From assembly GCA_021151585.1 (NCBI GenBank), contig JAGKWX010000001.1:86036-150035 (forward strand): 64,000 bases of DNA. Reading direction: 5' to 3'. The position numbers and the translations under genes were made by a program. The DNA comes from Alphaproteobacteria bacterium (GTDB lineage Bacteria; Pseudomonadota; Gammaproteobacteria; JAGOUN01). Under the pieces are notes generated by a model that saw only the letters and a program-made list of their open reading frames with translations, was not told where the DNA came from and searched no databases. Each line of letters starts with the position of its first letter. Position 1 is the first letter of the stretch. Below are positions 54,033 through 62,888 of the stretch, one piece after another.

Positions 54033-54551
54033 TTATTGAGCCCCACCTTGTAGAACTTCTTCTAAAGTCTTACCACGACGCTTTACTAGCATGCGAGGTG
54101 ATGCCATAGAAGTTAAACCAGCAACAGCTGCGCGCACAACATTACCTGGTGTTGATGAACCGATAATTTTAGCTGAAATGTTTTGCACTCCGAGCACTTC
54201 AAAAACAGCACGCATTGCGCCGCCAGCAATAATACCAGTACCTTCTGGAGCAGGTAACATTAACACTGTTGTAGCACCATGTTTACCAACTGCTTTATAA
54301 TGCAAAGTTCCACCCTTAAGATCAACTTTACGCATACTTTTCTTAGCTGCATCCATCGCCTTTTGAATTGCAATAGGCACTTCTAATGCTTTACCTCGGC
54401 CAAAACCAATTTTACCTTTACCATCACCAACTACAACAATGGCAGAGAAACTAAACTTGCGTCCGCCCTTAACAACTTTTGCATTTCGATTAACAGCAAC
54501 TAACTTCTCTTTGAAACCATCACTGCTAGTTGAAACATCATAATTTGCCAT
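54033..54551 (-). CDS. rpsE: 30S ribosomal protein S5
   Basis: 172 residues with the S5 signature FSFSAIVVVGDGKGKIGFGRGKALEV and a C-terminal domain containing EVLGVQNISAKIIGSSTPGN. It takes part in decoding accuracy along with S4. One base separates its stop from the L30 start. Confidence 0.99.
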   Translation of the reverse strand: MANYDVSTSSDGFKEKLVAVNRNAKVVKGGRKFSFSAIVVVGDGKGKIGFGRGKALEVPIAIQKAMDAAKKSMRKVDLKGGTLHYKAVGKHGATTVLMLPAPEGTGIIAGGAMRAVFEVLGVQNISAKIIGSSTPGNVVRAAVAGLTSMASPRMLVKRRGKTLEEVLQGGAQ

Positions 54552-54567
54552 AATATTAACCTTCTCT

Positions 54568-54924
54568 TTAGAATTCTAAACCGCTACTTCTTGCCGCATC
54601 TGCCAAAGCTTTCACTCGACCATGGTATCGAAATCCTGAACGATCAAAAGCTACCTTTTTTACTCCAGCACTTAAAGCGCGTTCAGCAACCAACTTACCA
54701 ACCGCCGTAGCAGCATCAATATTGCCAGTAGACTTAAGAGTACCGCTCAAAGCTTTATCTAATGTTGATGCGCTTGCAAGTGTCTTGCTACCATCTTCAG
54801 AAATCACTTGAGCATAAATATGCTGCGAAGTACGGTGAATTGAAAGACGTGTCATTCTTAATAATCGAATATGACCACGTATTTTCTTGACTCGTCGAGC
54901 TCTTGCTTTGAGTTTGTTATCCAT
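54568..54924 (-). CDS. rplR: 50S ribosomal protein L18
   Basis: 118 residues; N-terminal basic RARRVKKIRGHIRLLRMTRL and C-terminal KKVAFDRSGFRYHGRVKALA match L18, a 5S rRNA binder. It lies between rplF and rpsE. Confidence 0.98.
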   Translation of the reverse strand: MDNKLKARARRVKKIRGHIRLLRMTRLSIHRTSQHIYAQVISEDGSKTLASASTLDKALSGTLKSTGNIDAATAVGKLVAERALSAGVKKVAFDRSGFRYHGRVKALADAARSSGLEF

Positions 54925-54946
54925 TGCTTGATACCTTAGTTACTAA

Positions 54947-55501
54947 TTACTTCTTCTTAGATTCTTTTCTACGAACTTGTTCATCTGCATACCTTACACC
55001 TTTTCCTTTATAAGGCTCTGGCGGACGGTAAGAACGTATATTTGCTGAAACTTGACCAACTAATTGCTTATCCATGCCTTTAACAAGAATCACAGTTTGT
55101 TCAGGTGTTTCAATAGTAATTCCTTCAGGTATTACAAAATTAACAGGATGAGAAAATCCAAGAGTTAAATTTAGTACATTTCCTTGAACCTGGGCACGAT
55201 AACCGACACCAATTAACTGCAATTTCTTTTCAAAACCTTTATCCACACCGATAACCATGTTTTGTATTAACGCACGGGTTGTACCAGAAATTGAAGCCGC
55301 CATATGACGCTCTTCCTTCTTGGGTTTAATATCTGTGTTTGTCTCAACAAGTAGTGAACTACCTTCAATAGTGATTTTGACAAATGGATTAAGAACAGCA
55401 CGCAAAGAACCTTTAGGTCCTTTGACATGCAAAGCTCCGCTTTCTAGCTGAGCAGTCACTCCTGAGGACATAACTACTGGCTGATTCGCAATTCGTGACA
55501 T
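54947..55501 (-). CDS. rplF: 50S ribosomal protein L6
   Basis: 184 residues, a few more than E. coli (177). Signature segments are HVKGPKGSLRAVLNPFV, the middle GVGYRAQVQGNVLNLTLGFS and C-terminal YKGKGVRYADEQVRRKESKK. It binds near the sarcin-ricin loop. Confidence 0.98.
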   Translation of the reverse strand: MSRIANQPVVMSSGVTAQLESGALHVKGPKGSLRAVLNPFVKITIEGSSLLVETNTDIKPKKEERHMAASISGTTRALIQNMVIGVDKGFEKKLQLIGVGYRAQVQGNVLNLTLGFSHPVNFVIPEGITIETPEQTVILVKGMDKQLVGQVSANIRSYRPPEPYKGKGVRYADEQVRRKESKKK

Positions 55502-55526
55502 TTCAAATTCCTTACTTAAACTACGC

Positions 55527-55922
55527 TTATTCTACCGTACAAATAACTTCGCCGCCTAAACCAAGCTTCCTAGCATCTCTATCGGTCATCAATCCTTGTG
55601 AGGTTGATACTAAAGCAGCTCCTAAACCACCTCTGACCTTTGGCACTTCAGCTTGTTTAAAATAGCGCTTCAAACCTGGTCGACTAACACGCTTAATTGA
55701 TTCAATAACAGGCTTACCCTTAAAGTATTTTAATAATACACTTAAAACAGGCTTATTATTGTTTGATTCAACAGAATAATCTGTAATGAACCCTTCTTCT
55801 TTTAAAAGTTTAGCAATCGCCACTTTAAATTTTGAACTAGGTAACGCAACAGAAGGTTTACCGACCATTAAAGCATTGCGCACTCTTGTTAGCATGTCTG
55901 CGATTGGATCTTGCATTGACAT
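55527..55922 (-). CDS. rpsH: 30S ribosomal protein S8
   Basis: 131 residues: MSMQDPIADMLTRVRNALMV at the N-terminus and STSQGLMTDRDARKLGLGGE at the C-terminus. S8 binds 16S helix 21 and, in E. coli, represses the spc operon by binding near rplE. Confidence 0.99.
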   Translation of the reverse strand: MSMQDPIADMLTRVRNALMVGKPSVALPSSKFKVAIAKLLKEEGFITDYSVESNNNKPVLSVLLKYFKGKPVIESIKRVSRPGLKRYFKQAEVPKVRGGLGAALVSTSQGLMTDRDARKLGLGGEVICTVE

Positions 55923-55943
55923 TGTTTTATTCTCCGACTCTAC

Positions 55944-56243
55944 TTACCAACTAGACTTAACGATACCAGGGATCTGACCTAACATCGCAAAATGACGAAC
56001 CATGTTCCGTGCAAGACGAAACTTTCTATAAACTCCACGTGGTCTACCAGTTAATTCACAGCGATTTCTTACACGATTCGGCGCTGAGTTTATTGGCATC
56101 TGAGCAAGCTTCATCTGAAGAATCATTCTATCTTCACCCTCTGATGTTCTGATTTGCTCTTTTAACTCTCTACGTTTTTCTTGATACTTCTCAACAAGAA
56201 CAATACGTTTCTTATTTCTTTCAATGACAGATCTCTTGGCCAT
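55944..56243 (-). CDS. rpsN: 30S ribosomal protein S14 (long, zinc-independent form)
   Basis: 99 residues, with no CxxC zinc knuckle, so it is the long C-minus form. The C-terminal signature RCELTGRPRGVYRKFRLARN is present. It is located between rplE and rpsH. Confidence 0.98.
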   Translation of the reverse strand: MAKRSVIERNKKRIVLVEKYQEKRRELKEQIRTSEGEDRMILQMKLAQMPINSAPNRVRNRCELTGRPRGVYRKFRLARNMVRHFAMLGQIPGIVKSSW

Positions 56244-56248
56244 AACCT

Positions 56249-56800
56249 TTAAACTCCCGCATCATCTTTCAATGGAAACTTAAATGCTGACAACAATGCC
56301 AAAGCATCTTTGTCGTTTTTAGCGGAAGTGGTAATTGCTATATCCATCCCCCTAATTGCATCAATTTTATCGTACTCAATTTCTGGAAACACAATTTGCT
56401 CTTTAATACCAAGATTGTAATTACCCTGGCCATCAAACCCGCGCGCACTATAACCTCGGAAATCTCGAATACGAGGAATAGCAATAGTAACCAAACGCTC
56501 TAAAAATTCATACATCATTTTACCACGAAGCGTTACTTTGCAGCCAATTGGCCAACCATCACGAATTTTAAAGCCCGCAACTGACTTTCTTGCCTTAGTA
56601 ACCAACGGCTTCTGACCGGTGATTTTTTGCAAATCAGCAACAGCAAAATCCATTATTTTTTTATCAGCAACCGCCTCACCAACACCCATATTAACAGTGA
56701 TCTTAGTGATTTTAGGTACCGCCATCACTGAAGAAACACCTAACTTTGTCTTCAATTCTGGTTTAATTTTTTCATTATAAAGCGTTTCAAAACGTGCCAT
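56249..56800 (-). CDS. rplE: 50S ribosomal protein L5
   Basis: 183 residues with VPKITKITVNMGVGEAVADK and the later IRDFRGYSARGFDGQGNYNLG. L5 binds 5S rRNA and contacts the P-site tRNA. It begins 14 bases after rplX. Confidence 0.99.
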   Translation of the reverse strand: MARFETLYNEKIKPELKTKLGVSSVMAVPKITKITVNMGVGEAVADKKIMDFAVADLQKITGQKPLVTKARKSVAGFKIRDGWPIGCKVTLRGKMMYEFLERLVTIAIPRIRDFRGYSARGFDGQGNYNLGIKEQIVFPEIEYDKIDAIRGMDIAITTSAKNDKDALALLSAFKFPLKDDAGV

Positions 56801-56814
56801 TTTTCCTAACCTTA

Positions 56815-57153
56815 TTAAATATCGACAACTTCGCCACTAGAAGCAAAACAACGAACTTTCTTACTCTTGCCGTCTTTCTCAATCATCTTAAACACAATAC
56901 TATCACGCTTCTGTGTTGTCGGATTAACAATCATGACATTAGAAATATGGATAGATGCTTCTTTAGACACAATACCGCCTTCCTGCTGAATATTTGGATT
57001 TGGCTTGACATGTTTTTTAACCATGTTTACGCCTGAAATTATCACGCGTTGGCCATCAGCAGCAAAAGAAGCAATAACGCCAGTTTTACCTTTATCTTTT
57101 CCTGTGATAACAACTACATTATCACCTTTTCTAACTCTAACTTTGTTTGCCAT
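56815..57153 (-). CDS. rplX: 50S ribosomal protein L24
   Basis: 112 residues from the second ATG of an ATGATG pair (57153, MANKVRVRKGDNVVV); the first ATG at 57156 is equally close to AGGAAAA. Longer frames overlap rplN. The KOW motif appears as GDNVVVITGKDKGKTGVIAS. L24 is an early assembly protein of the 50S subunit. Confidence 0.96.
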   Translation of the reverse strand: MANKVRVRKGDNVVVITGKDKGKTGVIASFAADGQRVIISGVNMVKKHVKPNPNIQQEGGIVSKEASIHISNVMIVNPTTQKRDSIVFKMIEKDGKSKKVRCFASSGEVVDI

Positions 57154-57166
57154 CATCTTTTCCTGA

Positions 57167-57532
57167 TCAAAGCACTTCAAGTGCCAATGAAATAATCTTC
57201 ATAAATTTTTCACGCAATTCACGTGTAATAGGCCCAAATATACGTGTACCGATAGGTTGCGCCTGTGCATTTAATAATACGCATGCGTTGCCATCAAAGC
57301 GAATCAGTGAACCGTCTGAACGTCGTACGCCAGCTTTTGTTCTAACAACAACAGCACTCATTACGTCACCTTTTTTAACCTTGCCACGCGGGCTCGCTTC
57401 CTTGACAGAAACTTTAATAACATCGCCTACATGGGCGTAGCGCCTGTGTGAGCCACCTAACACCTTGATACACATAACGCGGCGTGCGCCAGTATTATCT
57501 GCAACATCAAGGACACTTTGCATCTGAATCAT
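57167..57532 (-). CDS. rplN: 50S ribosomal protein L14
   Basis: 121 residues, starting MIQMQSVLDVADNTGARRVM with the signature GDVIKVSVKEASPRGKVKKG. It lies after an unusually long spacer from rpsQ. Confidence 0.99.
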   Translation of the reverse strand: MIQMQSVLDVADNTGARRVMCIKVLGGSHRRYAHVGDVIKVSVKEASPRGKVKKGDVMSAVVVRTKAGVRRSDGSLIRFDGNACVLLNAQAQPIGTRIFGPITRELREKFMKIISLALEVL

Positions 57533-57630
57533 GCTTTCTTACTCCAAAAAAACAGCCCGCCCCTAAATGAGGGTCGATGATTTTAACATAACAATTAGAA
57601 AAAACAACAGCAAAACTACTTAATACCAAT

Positions 57631-57706
57631 AAAAGTCGCCTTAGTCGCTCGATTTGGCTCCGACCTAACAGCTGGTTAGATCGGCCAAGGCTAAACAGGA
57701 ACGACT
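57631..57706 (-). ncRNA. Structured element in the rpsQ-rplN spacer, possible cis-regulatory RNA
   Basis: The spacer is 178 bp where these two genes normally lie within tens of bases. It holds a 10-bp hairpin, GTTAGATCGG with CCGACCTAAC (one G-U pair in RNA) around a five-base loop (57660-57684), extended by TTGG/CCAA. Outer arms AGTCG (57634-57638) and CGACT (57702-57706) also pair, and AAGG/CCTT segments fall between. On the minus strand the outer arm is followed by TTTTATT. It may be an attenuator, a ribosomal protein binding site or an inserted small repeat. Confidence 0.4.
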
Positions 57707-57710
57707 AATA

Positions 57711-57962
57711 TTACTTATTCTTCTCAACAATATCAACCAACTGCCAGGTTTTCGTTTTAGAAAGCGGGCGTGATTCTTTGATGCTTACAACATCACCTTC
57801 CGAGCAAATATTAGCTTCATCATGTGCATGTAATTTAGTAGACCGGGTAACATACTTTTTATACTTAGGATGCATCGCTTTACGCTCTACTTTAACAGTA
57901 ATAGTTTTGTCTCTTTTTGTGCTAACAACTACACCTGTCAATATTTTTACTTGCTCGCTCAT
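57711..57962 (-). CDS. rpsQ: 30S ribosomal protein S17
   Basis: 83 residues with VVVSTKRDKTITVKVERKAM and the GDVVSIKESRPLSKTKTWQL signature. It is the last gene of the S10 operon part in E. coli. The stretch of 178 bp after it holds a structured element. Confidence 0.99.
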   Translation of the reverse strand: MSEQVKILTGVVVSTKRDKTITVKVERKAMHPKYKKYVTRSTKLHAHDEANICSEGDVVSIKESRPLSKTKTWQLVDIVEKNK

Positions 57963-58162
57963 ACTTGACCACCTTTTTCTTTTTCAACCATCAAGGTTTT
58001 CACTTGGGCAATTTTCTTTTTAACTTCACGAATTTTATGTGGCTTAGGAGATTGGCCAGTTTTATTCTGAATCTTCAAATTGAACTGCTCTCGTCTTAAA
58101 TTTTCTAGCTCTTGACTAAGCTCATTAACAGACTTTGCTCTGAATTCAGCAACAGACATCAC
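57959..58162 (-). CDS. rpmC: 50S ribosomal protein L29
   Basis: 67 residues, helical hairpin with ELSQELENLRREQFNLKIQN. It surrounds the exit tunnel and helps bind SRP and trigger factor. It overlaps rplP and rpsQ by four bases each. Confidence 0.98.
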   Translation of the reverse strand: MMSVAEFRAKSVNELSQELENLRREQFNLKIQNKTGQSPKPHKIREVKKKIAQVKTLMVEKEKGGQV

Positions 58163-58572
58163 ATCACCTCACGTTGTTGAAATATTGTAGAAACCGGTAA
58201 CTTTGCTGATGCTAAGAGAAACGCTTCACGAGCGACTTCTTCTGATACACCTTCAATTTCAAACAAAACTTGACCAGGCCGAATTTGAGCAACCCAGTAT
58301 TCAACATTACCTTTACCCTTACCTTGACGAACTTCTAATGGCTTTTTAGTAATAGGCTTATCTGGGAAAACTCTAATCCAAAGTTTACCACCACGCTTAC
58401 TATGACGAGAAATAGTACGCCTTGCTGCTTCGATTTGTCTCGCTGTCAATTGACCACGGACAATCGCTTTTAATCCAAAAGAACCAAAGCTGACTTTTGA
58501 GCCACGCTCAGCCATTCCACGATTCCGACCTTTTTGTTGTTTGCGATACTTCGTTCGCTTCGGTTGAAGCAT
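58159..58572 (-). CDS. rplP: 50S ribosomal protein L16
   Basis: 137 residues, MLQPKRTKYRKQQKGRNRGM, and SRHSKRGGKLWIRVFPDKP. The arginine hydroxylated by YcfD in E. coli lies in this region. L16 organises the A-site tRNA pocket. Confidence 0.99.
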   Translation of the reverse strand: MLQPKRTKYRKQQKGRNRGMAERGSKVSFGSFGLKAIVRGQLTARQIEAARRTISRHSKRGGKLWIRVFPDKPITKKPLEVRQGKGKGNVEYWVAQIRPGQVLFEIEGVSEEVAREAFLLASAKLPVSTIFQQREVM

Positions 58573-58593
58573 TTCGCTATCTCCTATGTAATT

Positions 58594-59271
58594 TTAACTA
58601 ACAGTTTCAGTTGCTTGCTTTGTCGTTGTTTCTAAAACATCTTTACTGGTAATTTCACCTTTAAAAATCCACACTTTGACACCTATGATACCATAAGTTG
58701 TGTGAGCTTCAGCAGTTGCATAATCAATATCAGCACGGAAAGTATGCAATGGCACTCGGCCTTCTCTATACCATTCAGTTCTTGCGATTTCTGCACCACC
58801 TAAACGACCGCTAACGCATACTTTAACACCTAAAGCACCAAGCTTTAGAGCGCTTGTCACAGCTCTCTTCATTGCTCGTCTGAACATAACACGCTTTTCC
58901 AATTGCTGAGCAATTGATTCAGCAACTAGACGAGAATCCATCGCCGGCTTACGTACTTCCTCAATAGAAATGTGCACTGGAACGCTTAGGATTTTACTTA
59001 CTTCATCACGAAGTATTTCAATGTCTTTACCACTTTTACCTATAACATTACCAGGGCGAGCAGCGCGAATTTTTATTCGTGCATTTTTAGCAGGACGCTC
59101 AATAATAACACTACTAATTGCAGCTTGCTTAAGCTTTTTCTTAATGTGATCTCTAGCTTTCATGTCAGCCAAAAGCACATCAGCATATTCTTTACCTTGA
59201 GCATACCAAGTAGATTCCCATGATTTAGTATAGCCCAAGCGAATGCCTAAAGGGTGAACTTTCTGACCCAT
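58594..59271 (-). CDS. rpsC: 30S ribosomal protein S3
   Basis: 225 residues. The KH domain contains RPGNVIGKSGKDIEILRDEV, and the C-terminal domain has LGALGVKVCVSGRLGGAEIA. It is part of the mRNA entry helicase. Its ATG shares a base with the rplV stop. Confidence 0.99.
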   Translation of the reverse strand: MGQKVHPLGIRLGYTKSWESTWYAQGKEYADVLLADMKARDHIKKKLKQAAISSVIIERPAKNARIKIRAARPGNVIGKSGKDIEILRDEVSKILSVPVHISIEEVRKPAMDSRLVAESIAQQLEKRVMFRRAMKRAVTSALKLGALGVKVCVSGRLGGAEIARTEWYREGRVPLHTFRADIDYATAEAHTTYGIIGVKVWIFKGEITSKDVLETTTKQATETVS

Positions 59272-59633
59272 TATTTTCCTCCAGCAGTTTTAGTCTTCTC
59301 TGATTGATCAGAGACTTCAACGGTGATATGACATGACCGTTTGACAATGCGATTTCCACGACCTTTGGCACGAGCCATCATACGCTTCATGCTAGGACCC
59401 TCATTTACCATGACAGTTGACACACCTAAAGCGTCAACATCAGCGCCCAAGTTATTCTCAGCGTTAGCAACCGCAGAATTCAGCACTTTACCGATTAAAC
59501 CAGCAGCTTTTTTAGTGCTGAATTTAAGAATATTAATAGCATCTTCTACAGATCGACCTCGAATTTGATCAGCAACTAACCGCGCTTTTTGCGCTGATAT
59601 TCTTGCTTGTTTGTGAATTGCTTTAGCTTGCAT
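59271..59633 (-). CDS. rplV: 50S ribosomal protein L22
   Basis: 120 residues, with KARLVADQIRGRSVEDAINI and the hairpin GPSMKRMMARAKGRGNRIVK that lines the exit tunnel and is a macrolide resistance locus in other bacteria. Confidence 0.99.
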   Translation of the reverse strand: MQAKAIHKQARISAQKARLVADQIRGRSVEDAINILKFSTKKAAGLIGKVLNSAVANAENNLGADVDALGVSTVMVNEGPSMKRMMARAKGRGNRIVKRSCHITVEVSDQSEKTKTAGGK

Positions 59634-59646
59634 TCAAGTCCCCTTG

Positions 59647-59916
59647 TTATGATTTCTTATTCGCTGCGTGACCGCGATAGGTTCTTGTCAACGCAAATTC
59701 ACCTAGTTTATGCCCAACCATATTCTCTGTCACAAAAACCGGAACATGATCTTTACCATTATGCACACTGATCGTTATACCAACCATTTGTGGAATAATC
59801 ATAGAACGTCTTGACCATGTCTTAATTGGTTTTTTTGAACCATCACGTACTGTTTTCTCCACTTTTTTTAATAAATGAAGATCAACAAATGGACCTTTTT
59901 TTACTGATCTTGGCAC
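59647..59916 (-). CDS. rpsS: 30S ribosomal protein S19
   Basis: 89 residues, MPRSVKKGPFVDLHLLKKVE, with the signature ENMVGHKLGEFALTRTYRGH. It forms part of the 30S head. Confidence 0.99.
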   Translation of the reverse strand: MPRSVKKGPFVDLHLLKKVEKTVRDGSKKPIKTWSRRSMIIPQMVGITISVHNGKDHVPVFVTENMVGHKLGEFALTRTYRGHAANKKS

Positions 59917-59933
59917 CTTAAATCCCCTCTTCT

Positions 59934-60773
59934 CTATCTGGTTTTCTTACGACGACTAACAATAAATTTATCAGTGCGTTTGTTATGACGAGTCTTATAG
60001 CCCTTCGCTAAAGTGCCCCATGGTGATACTGGATGTCTACCACCTGAAGTTTTACCTTCACCACCACCATGTGGGTGATCTACTGGGTTCATTGCAACAC
60101 CGCGAACAGTTGGGCGAATACCGCGATGTCTTGTCGCGCCGGCTTTACCCAAAGAAATAAGATTATGTTCTGATTTTGACACTTCACCTATTGCAGCTCT
60201 ACAGTCAACGTGGATTTTACGCATCTCACCTGAACGTAAACGCAAGGTTGCATAAATACCTTCTTTAGCAATTAACTGCGCATATCCACCCGCACTACGT
60301 ACCATTTGAGCACCTTTACCAGGTTTCATTTCAATACAGTGAACTGTAGTACCAACAGGTATGTTACGCAGTGGTAGACAATTACCTACAGCAATAGCTG
60401 CTTGACTACCATTCTCAACTGACGCACCCTTTTCTACACCCTTGGGCGCAATGATGTAACGTCTCTCACCATCAGCATATAAAACTAAAGCTAAATATGC
60501 GGTTCTATTTGGATCATATTCAACGCGTTCTACACGACCCGGAACACCGTCTTTATTTCTAATAAAGTCTACATCACGGTATTTTCGCTTGTGGCCTCCG
60601 CCAATGTGACGCATAGTAATGCGACCCATATTATTACGACCTGATGATGTCTTTTTACCTTTCACCAAACTTTTTAATGGAGAGCCTTTGTGAAGATCAG
60701 TTCTTACTAAACTGACCTTGTGGCGACTTCCCGCCGACTTTGTTGATGAATGTCGTCTTAAAATTACAGCCAT
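59934..60773 (-). CDS. rplB: 50S ribosomal protein L2
   Basis: 279 residues, with NNMGRITMRHIGGGHKRKYR and the signature MNPVDHPHGGGEGKTSGGRH, which contains the His important for peptidyl transfer. It is slightly longer than E. coli (273) through the N-terminal RRHSSTKSAGSRHK part. Confidence 0.99.
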   Translation of the reverse strand: MAVILRRHSSTKSAGSRHKVSLVRTDLHKGSPLKSLVKGKKTSSGRNNMGRITMRHIGGGHKRKYRDVDFIRNKDGVPGRVERVEYDPNRTAYLALVLYADGERRYIIAPKGVEKGASVENGSQAAIAVGNCLPLRNIPVGTTVHCIEMKPGKGAQMVRSAGGYAQLIAKEGIYATLRLRSGEMRKIHVDCRAAIGEVSKSEHNLISLGKAGATRHRGIRPTVRGVAMNPVDHPHGGGEGKTSGGRHPVSPWGTLAKGYKTRHNKRTDKFIVSRRKKTR

Positions 60774-60791
60774 GTCACACCTAAACCTTAC

Positions 60792-61091
60792 TTATTCTGC
60801 AGTAGAAAAATTAACATCAAAGCCTTCCTGTAATGAAACATAGGCTTTTTTCCAAGCTTTACGTGTACCAGCAACACGCCCAAACATTTTCTTTTGCGGC
60901 TTAACATTGAGCACGCGAACACTGTCAACCTTCACTTTGAATAGGAACTCAACAGCTTCTTTAACTTCATTTTTTGTTGCTGATGGCAACACTTTAAAAA
61001 CTATTTGTTTTTTAGTTAATTCAGCTAAACCCGATGCCTTTTCAGAAACATGCGGGCCAACAATAACTTGGTATTTTCTTTCTGGATTCAC
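60792..61091 (-). CDS. rplW: 50S ribosomal protein L23
   Basis: 99 residues, with GPHVSEKASGLAELTKKQIV and the loop VNVKPQKKMFGR-like segment LNVKPQKKMFGRVAGTRKAW. It is the docking site for trigger factor and SRP. It overlaps rplD by four bases. Confidence 0.98.
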   Translation of the reverse strand: MNPERKYQVIVGPHVSEKASGLAELTKKQIVFKVLPSATKNEVKEAVEFLFKVKVDSVRVLNVKPQKKMFGRVAGTRKAWKKAYVSLQEGFDVNFSTAE

Positions 61092-61705
61092 GCAAATCTC
61101 TCCTCAATAAGTGCTAGCGCTTCTTTAGTCACTAACACATTCTGATAACTTAATAAACTCAAAGGATCCATCAATTGAACGTCGATCACATTAACATGGC
61201 CTAAATTACGTGCTGACAAATACAAATTCTCAGTAATTTCTGAGCAAATAATCAAAACATCTTTAACATTGTATTGATCTAGCTTAGTTAACATGTCTTT
61301 TGTTTTATGCGACTCGACAACAAATTCATCAACAAACTTCAAAACGCCGTCATGAGCTAAGCGAGATAAGATAGAGCGCATAGCAGCTTGATACATCTTT
61401 TTGTTGACTTTTTGCGTAAAATTTCTTGGTGTTGCGGCAAAAGTTTTACCACCACCGACCCATATCGGGCTTCGAATTGTACCAGCACGCGCACGACCCG
61501 TACCCTTTTGTCTCCAAGGTTTAATACCACCACCACGTACAGCAGAACGATTTTTCTGAGCTTTTGTACCTTGTCTAGCACCAGCTTGATAAGCTACAAC
61601 TACCTGGTGAACTAGATCATCATTAAAAGCTTGCGCAAACACACGATCAGATACAGTTACTTTTTCAGTGCTAGCAGCACTAGCAGATGTTAAATTGAAT
61701 TCCAT
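61088..61705 (-). CDS. rplD: 50S ribosomal protein L4
   Basis: 205 residues, with the tunnel loop RSAVRGGGIKPWRQKGTGRA and IWVGGGKTFAATPRNFTQKV. In E. coli L4 also represses the S10 operon by acting on its leader. Start and stop overlap the neighbouring genes. Confidence 0.98.
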   Translation of the reverse strand: MEFNLTSASAASTEKVTVSDRVFAQAFNDDLVHQVVVAYQAGARQGTKAQKNRSAVRGGGIKPWRQKGTGRARAGTIRSPIWVGGGKTFAATPRNFTQKVNKKMYQAAMRSILSRLAHDGVLKFVDEFVVESHKTKDMLTKLDQYNVKDVLIICSEITENLYLSARNLGHVNVIDVQLMDPLSLLSYQNVLVTKEALALIEERFA

Positions 61706-62370
61706 TATTTGTCTCCAGCCTTCACTTTCGTTTTAGCAGCAGGGCTTAAAACAACTAAACCACCAGGAGCACCAGGTACACCGCCTTTAACCATAATTAA
61801 TTTTTTTTCTAAATCAATTTTTGCAATTACTTGGCTTTGCACGGTACACTGTGCAGCACCCAAATGTCCTGCCATTTTTTTACCTTTGAATACACGACCA
61901 GGAGTTTGGTTTTGACCAATAGAGCCTGGTACACGGTGCGAACGAGAATTACCGTGTGAAGCATCCTGAGTTCTAAAGTTATGACGCTTTACAGTACCTG
62001 CAAAACCCTTACCTTTTGAACGTGAAGTCACATCGACTTCTTGCCCCTCAGCGAAAATATTTTCTAAAGATAACTCGTCACCAACTTTATAATTAGTAAG
62101 GTCCGCATCACTTGATACGCGAAACTCCCAAAGACCCAAGCCAGGCTTGACACTTGCTTTCTTAAAGTGCCCTTGTAAAGGCTGAGTTACTTTATTTTGT
62201 TTCTTTTCGCCAGTTGTTACTTGCAACGATGCATAACCATCTATTTCAACAGTTTTTATTTGTGTTACAAACGTTGGACTCATCTTTAATATGGTCACAG
62301 GAACTGACTGACCATCTTCACGAAACAAACGGCTCATTCCGCATTTTTCTACCACTAAACCAATAGCCAT
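61705..62370 (-). CDS. rplC: 50S ribosomal protein L3
   Basis: 221 residues from the ATG at 62370; a GTG one codon upstream is also possible. The signature GFAGTVKRHNFRTQDASHGNS is present, with the C-terminal LIMVKGGVPGAPGGLVVLSP. It is an early 50S assembly protein near the peptidyl-transferase centre. Confidence 0.98.
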   Translation of the reverse strand: MAIGLVVEKCGMSRLFREDGQSVPVTILKMSPTFVTQIKTVEIDGYASLQVTTGEKKQNKVTQPLQGHFKKASVKPGLGLWEFRVSSDADLTNYKVGDELSLENIFAEGQEVDVTSRSKGKGFAGTVKRHNFRTQDASHGNSRSHRVPGSIGQNQTPGRVFKGKKMAGHLGAAQCTVQSQVIAKIDLEKKLIMVKGGVPGAPGGLVVLSPAAKTKVKAGDK

Positions 62371-62389
62371 CACGCTACCCCTTTAACTC

Positions 62390-62869
62390 TTATTTTTGCT
62401 CAATGCTATCAACACTAATCTTCACATCAACACCTGCAGATAGATCAAGCTTCATTAAAGCATCTACTGTCTTTGGAGTTGGTTCCAAAATATCGATCAA
62501 ACGCTTGTGCGTACGAATCTCGTATTGATCCCGCGCGTCTTTATTGACGTGCGGAGAAATCAATACAGTAAACTTTTCAATCGCAGTAGGCAATGGAATA
62601 GGACCACAAATTTGTGCACCATTTCTTTTTGCCGTCTCCACAATCTCTTTCGTCGATTGATCAATTAACTTATGATCAAAACCTTTTAAACGAATACGAA
62701 TACGCTGCTTACCACCAATAACAACTGCAGATTTCTTGCTTGCAGGTGCTTTTTTAGCAACAGGTTTTTTTACTTCTGTCTTTGCAGCAGTTGCTTTTTT
62801 GGCAGCCACTGTTGAAGAGGCTGCTTTACTAGCAGGCGCCTTAGCAGGTTTTTTTTCAGTTTCGGTCAT
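62390..62869 (-). CDS. rpsJ: 30S ribosomal protein S10 (NusE) with long N-terminal extension
   Basis: 159 residues where the family has about 103. The canonical core starts at residue 54 (KQRIRIRLKGFDHKLIDQST) and is complete to SVDSIEQK. Residues 1-52 form a Lys/Ala/Pro/Ser-rich segment with histone-H1-like repeats (KKPAKAPASKAAS, KKPVAKKAPASKKS). There is no in-frame ATG, GTG or TTG between the first codon and the core, and AAGG lies about eight bases before the ATG at 62869, so the extension appears to be translated. S10 works in the 30S head and, as NusE, links ribosome and RNA polymerase through NusG and NusB. The extension could bind RNA or DNA. Confidence 0.95.
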   Translation of the reverse strand: MTETEKKPAKAPASKAASSTVAAKKATAAKTEVKKPVAKKAPASKKSAVVIGGKQRIRIRLKGFDHKLIDQSTKEIVETAKRNGAQICGPIPLPTAIEKFTVLISPHVNKDARDQYEIRTHKRLIDILEPTPKTVDALMKLDLSAGVDVKISVDSIEQK

Positions 62870-62888
62870 ATCTTTCTACCTTTTCGCC

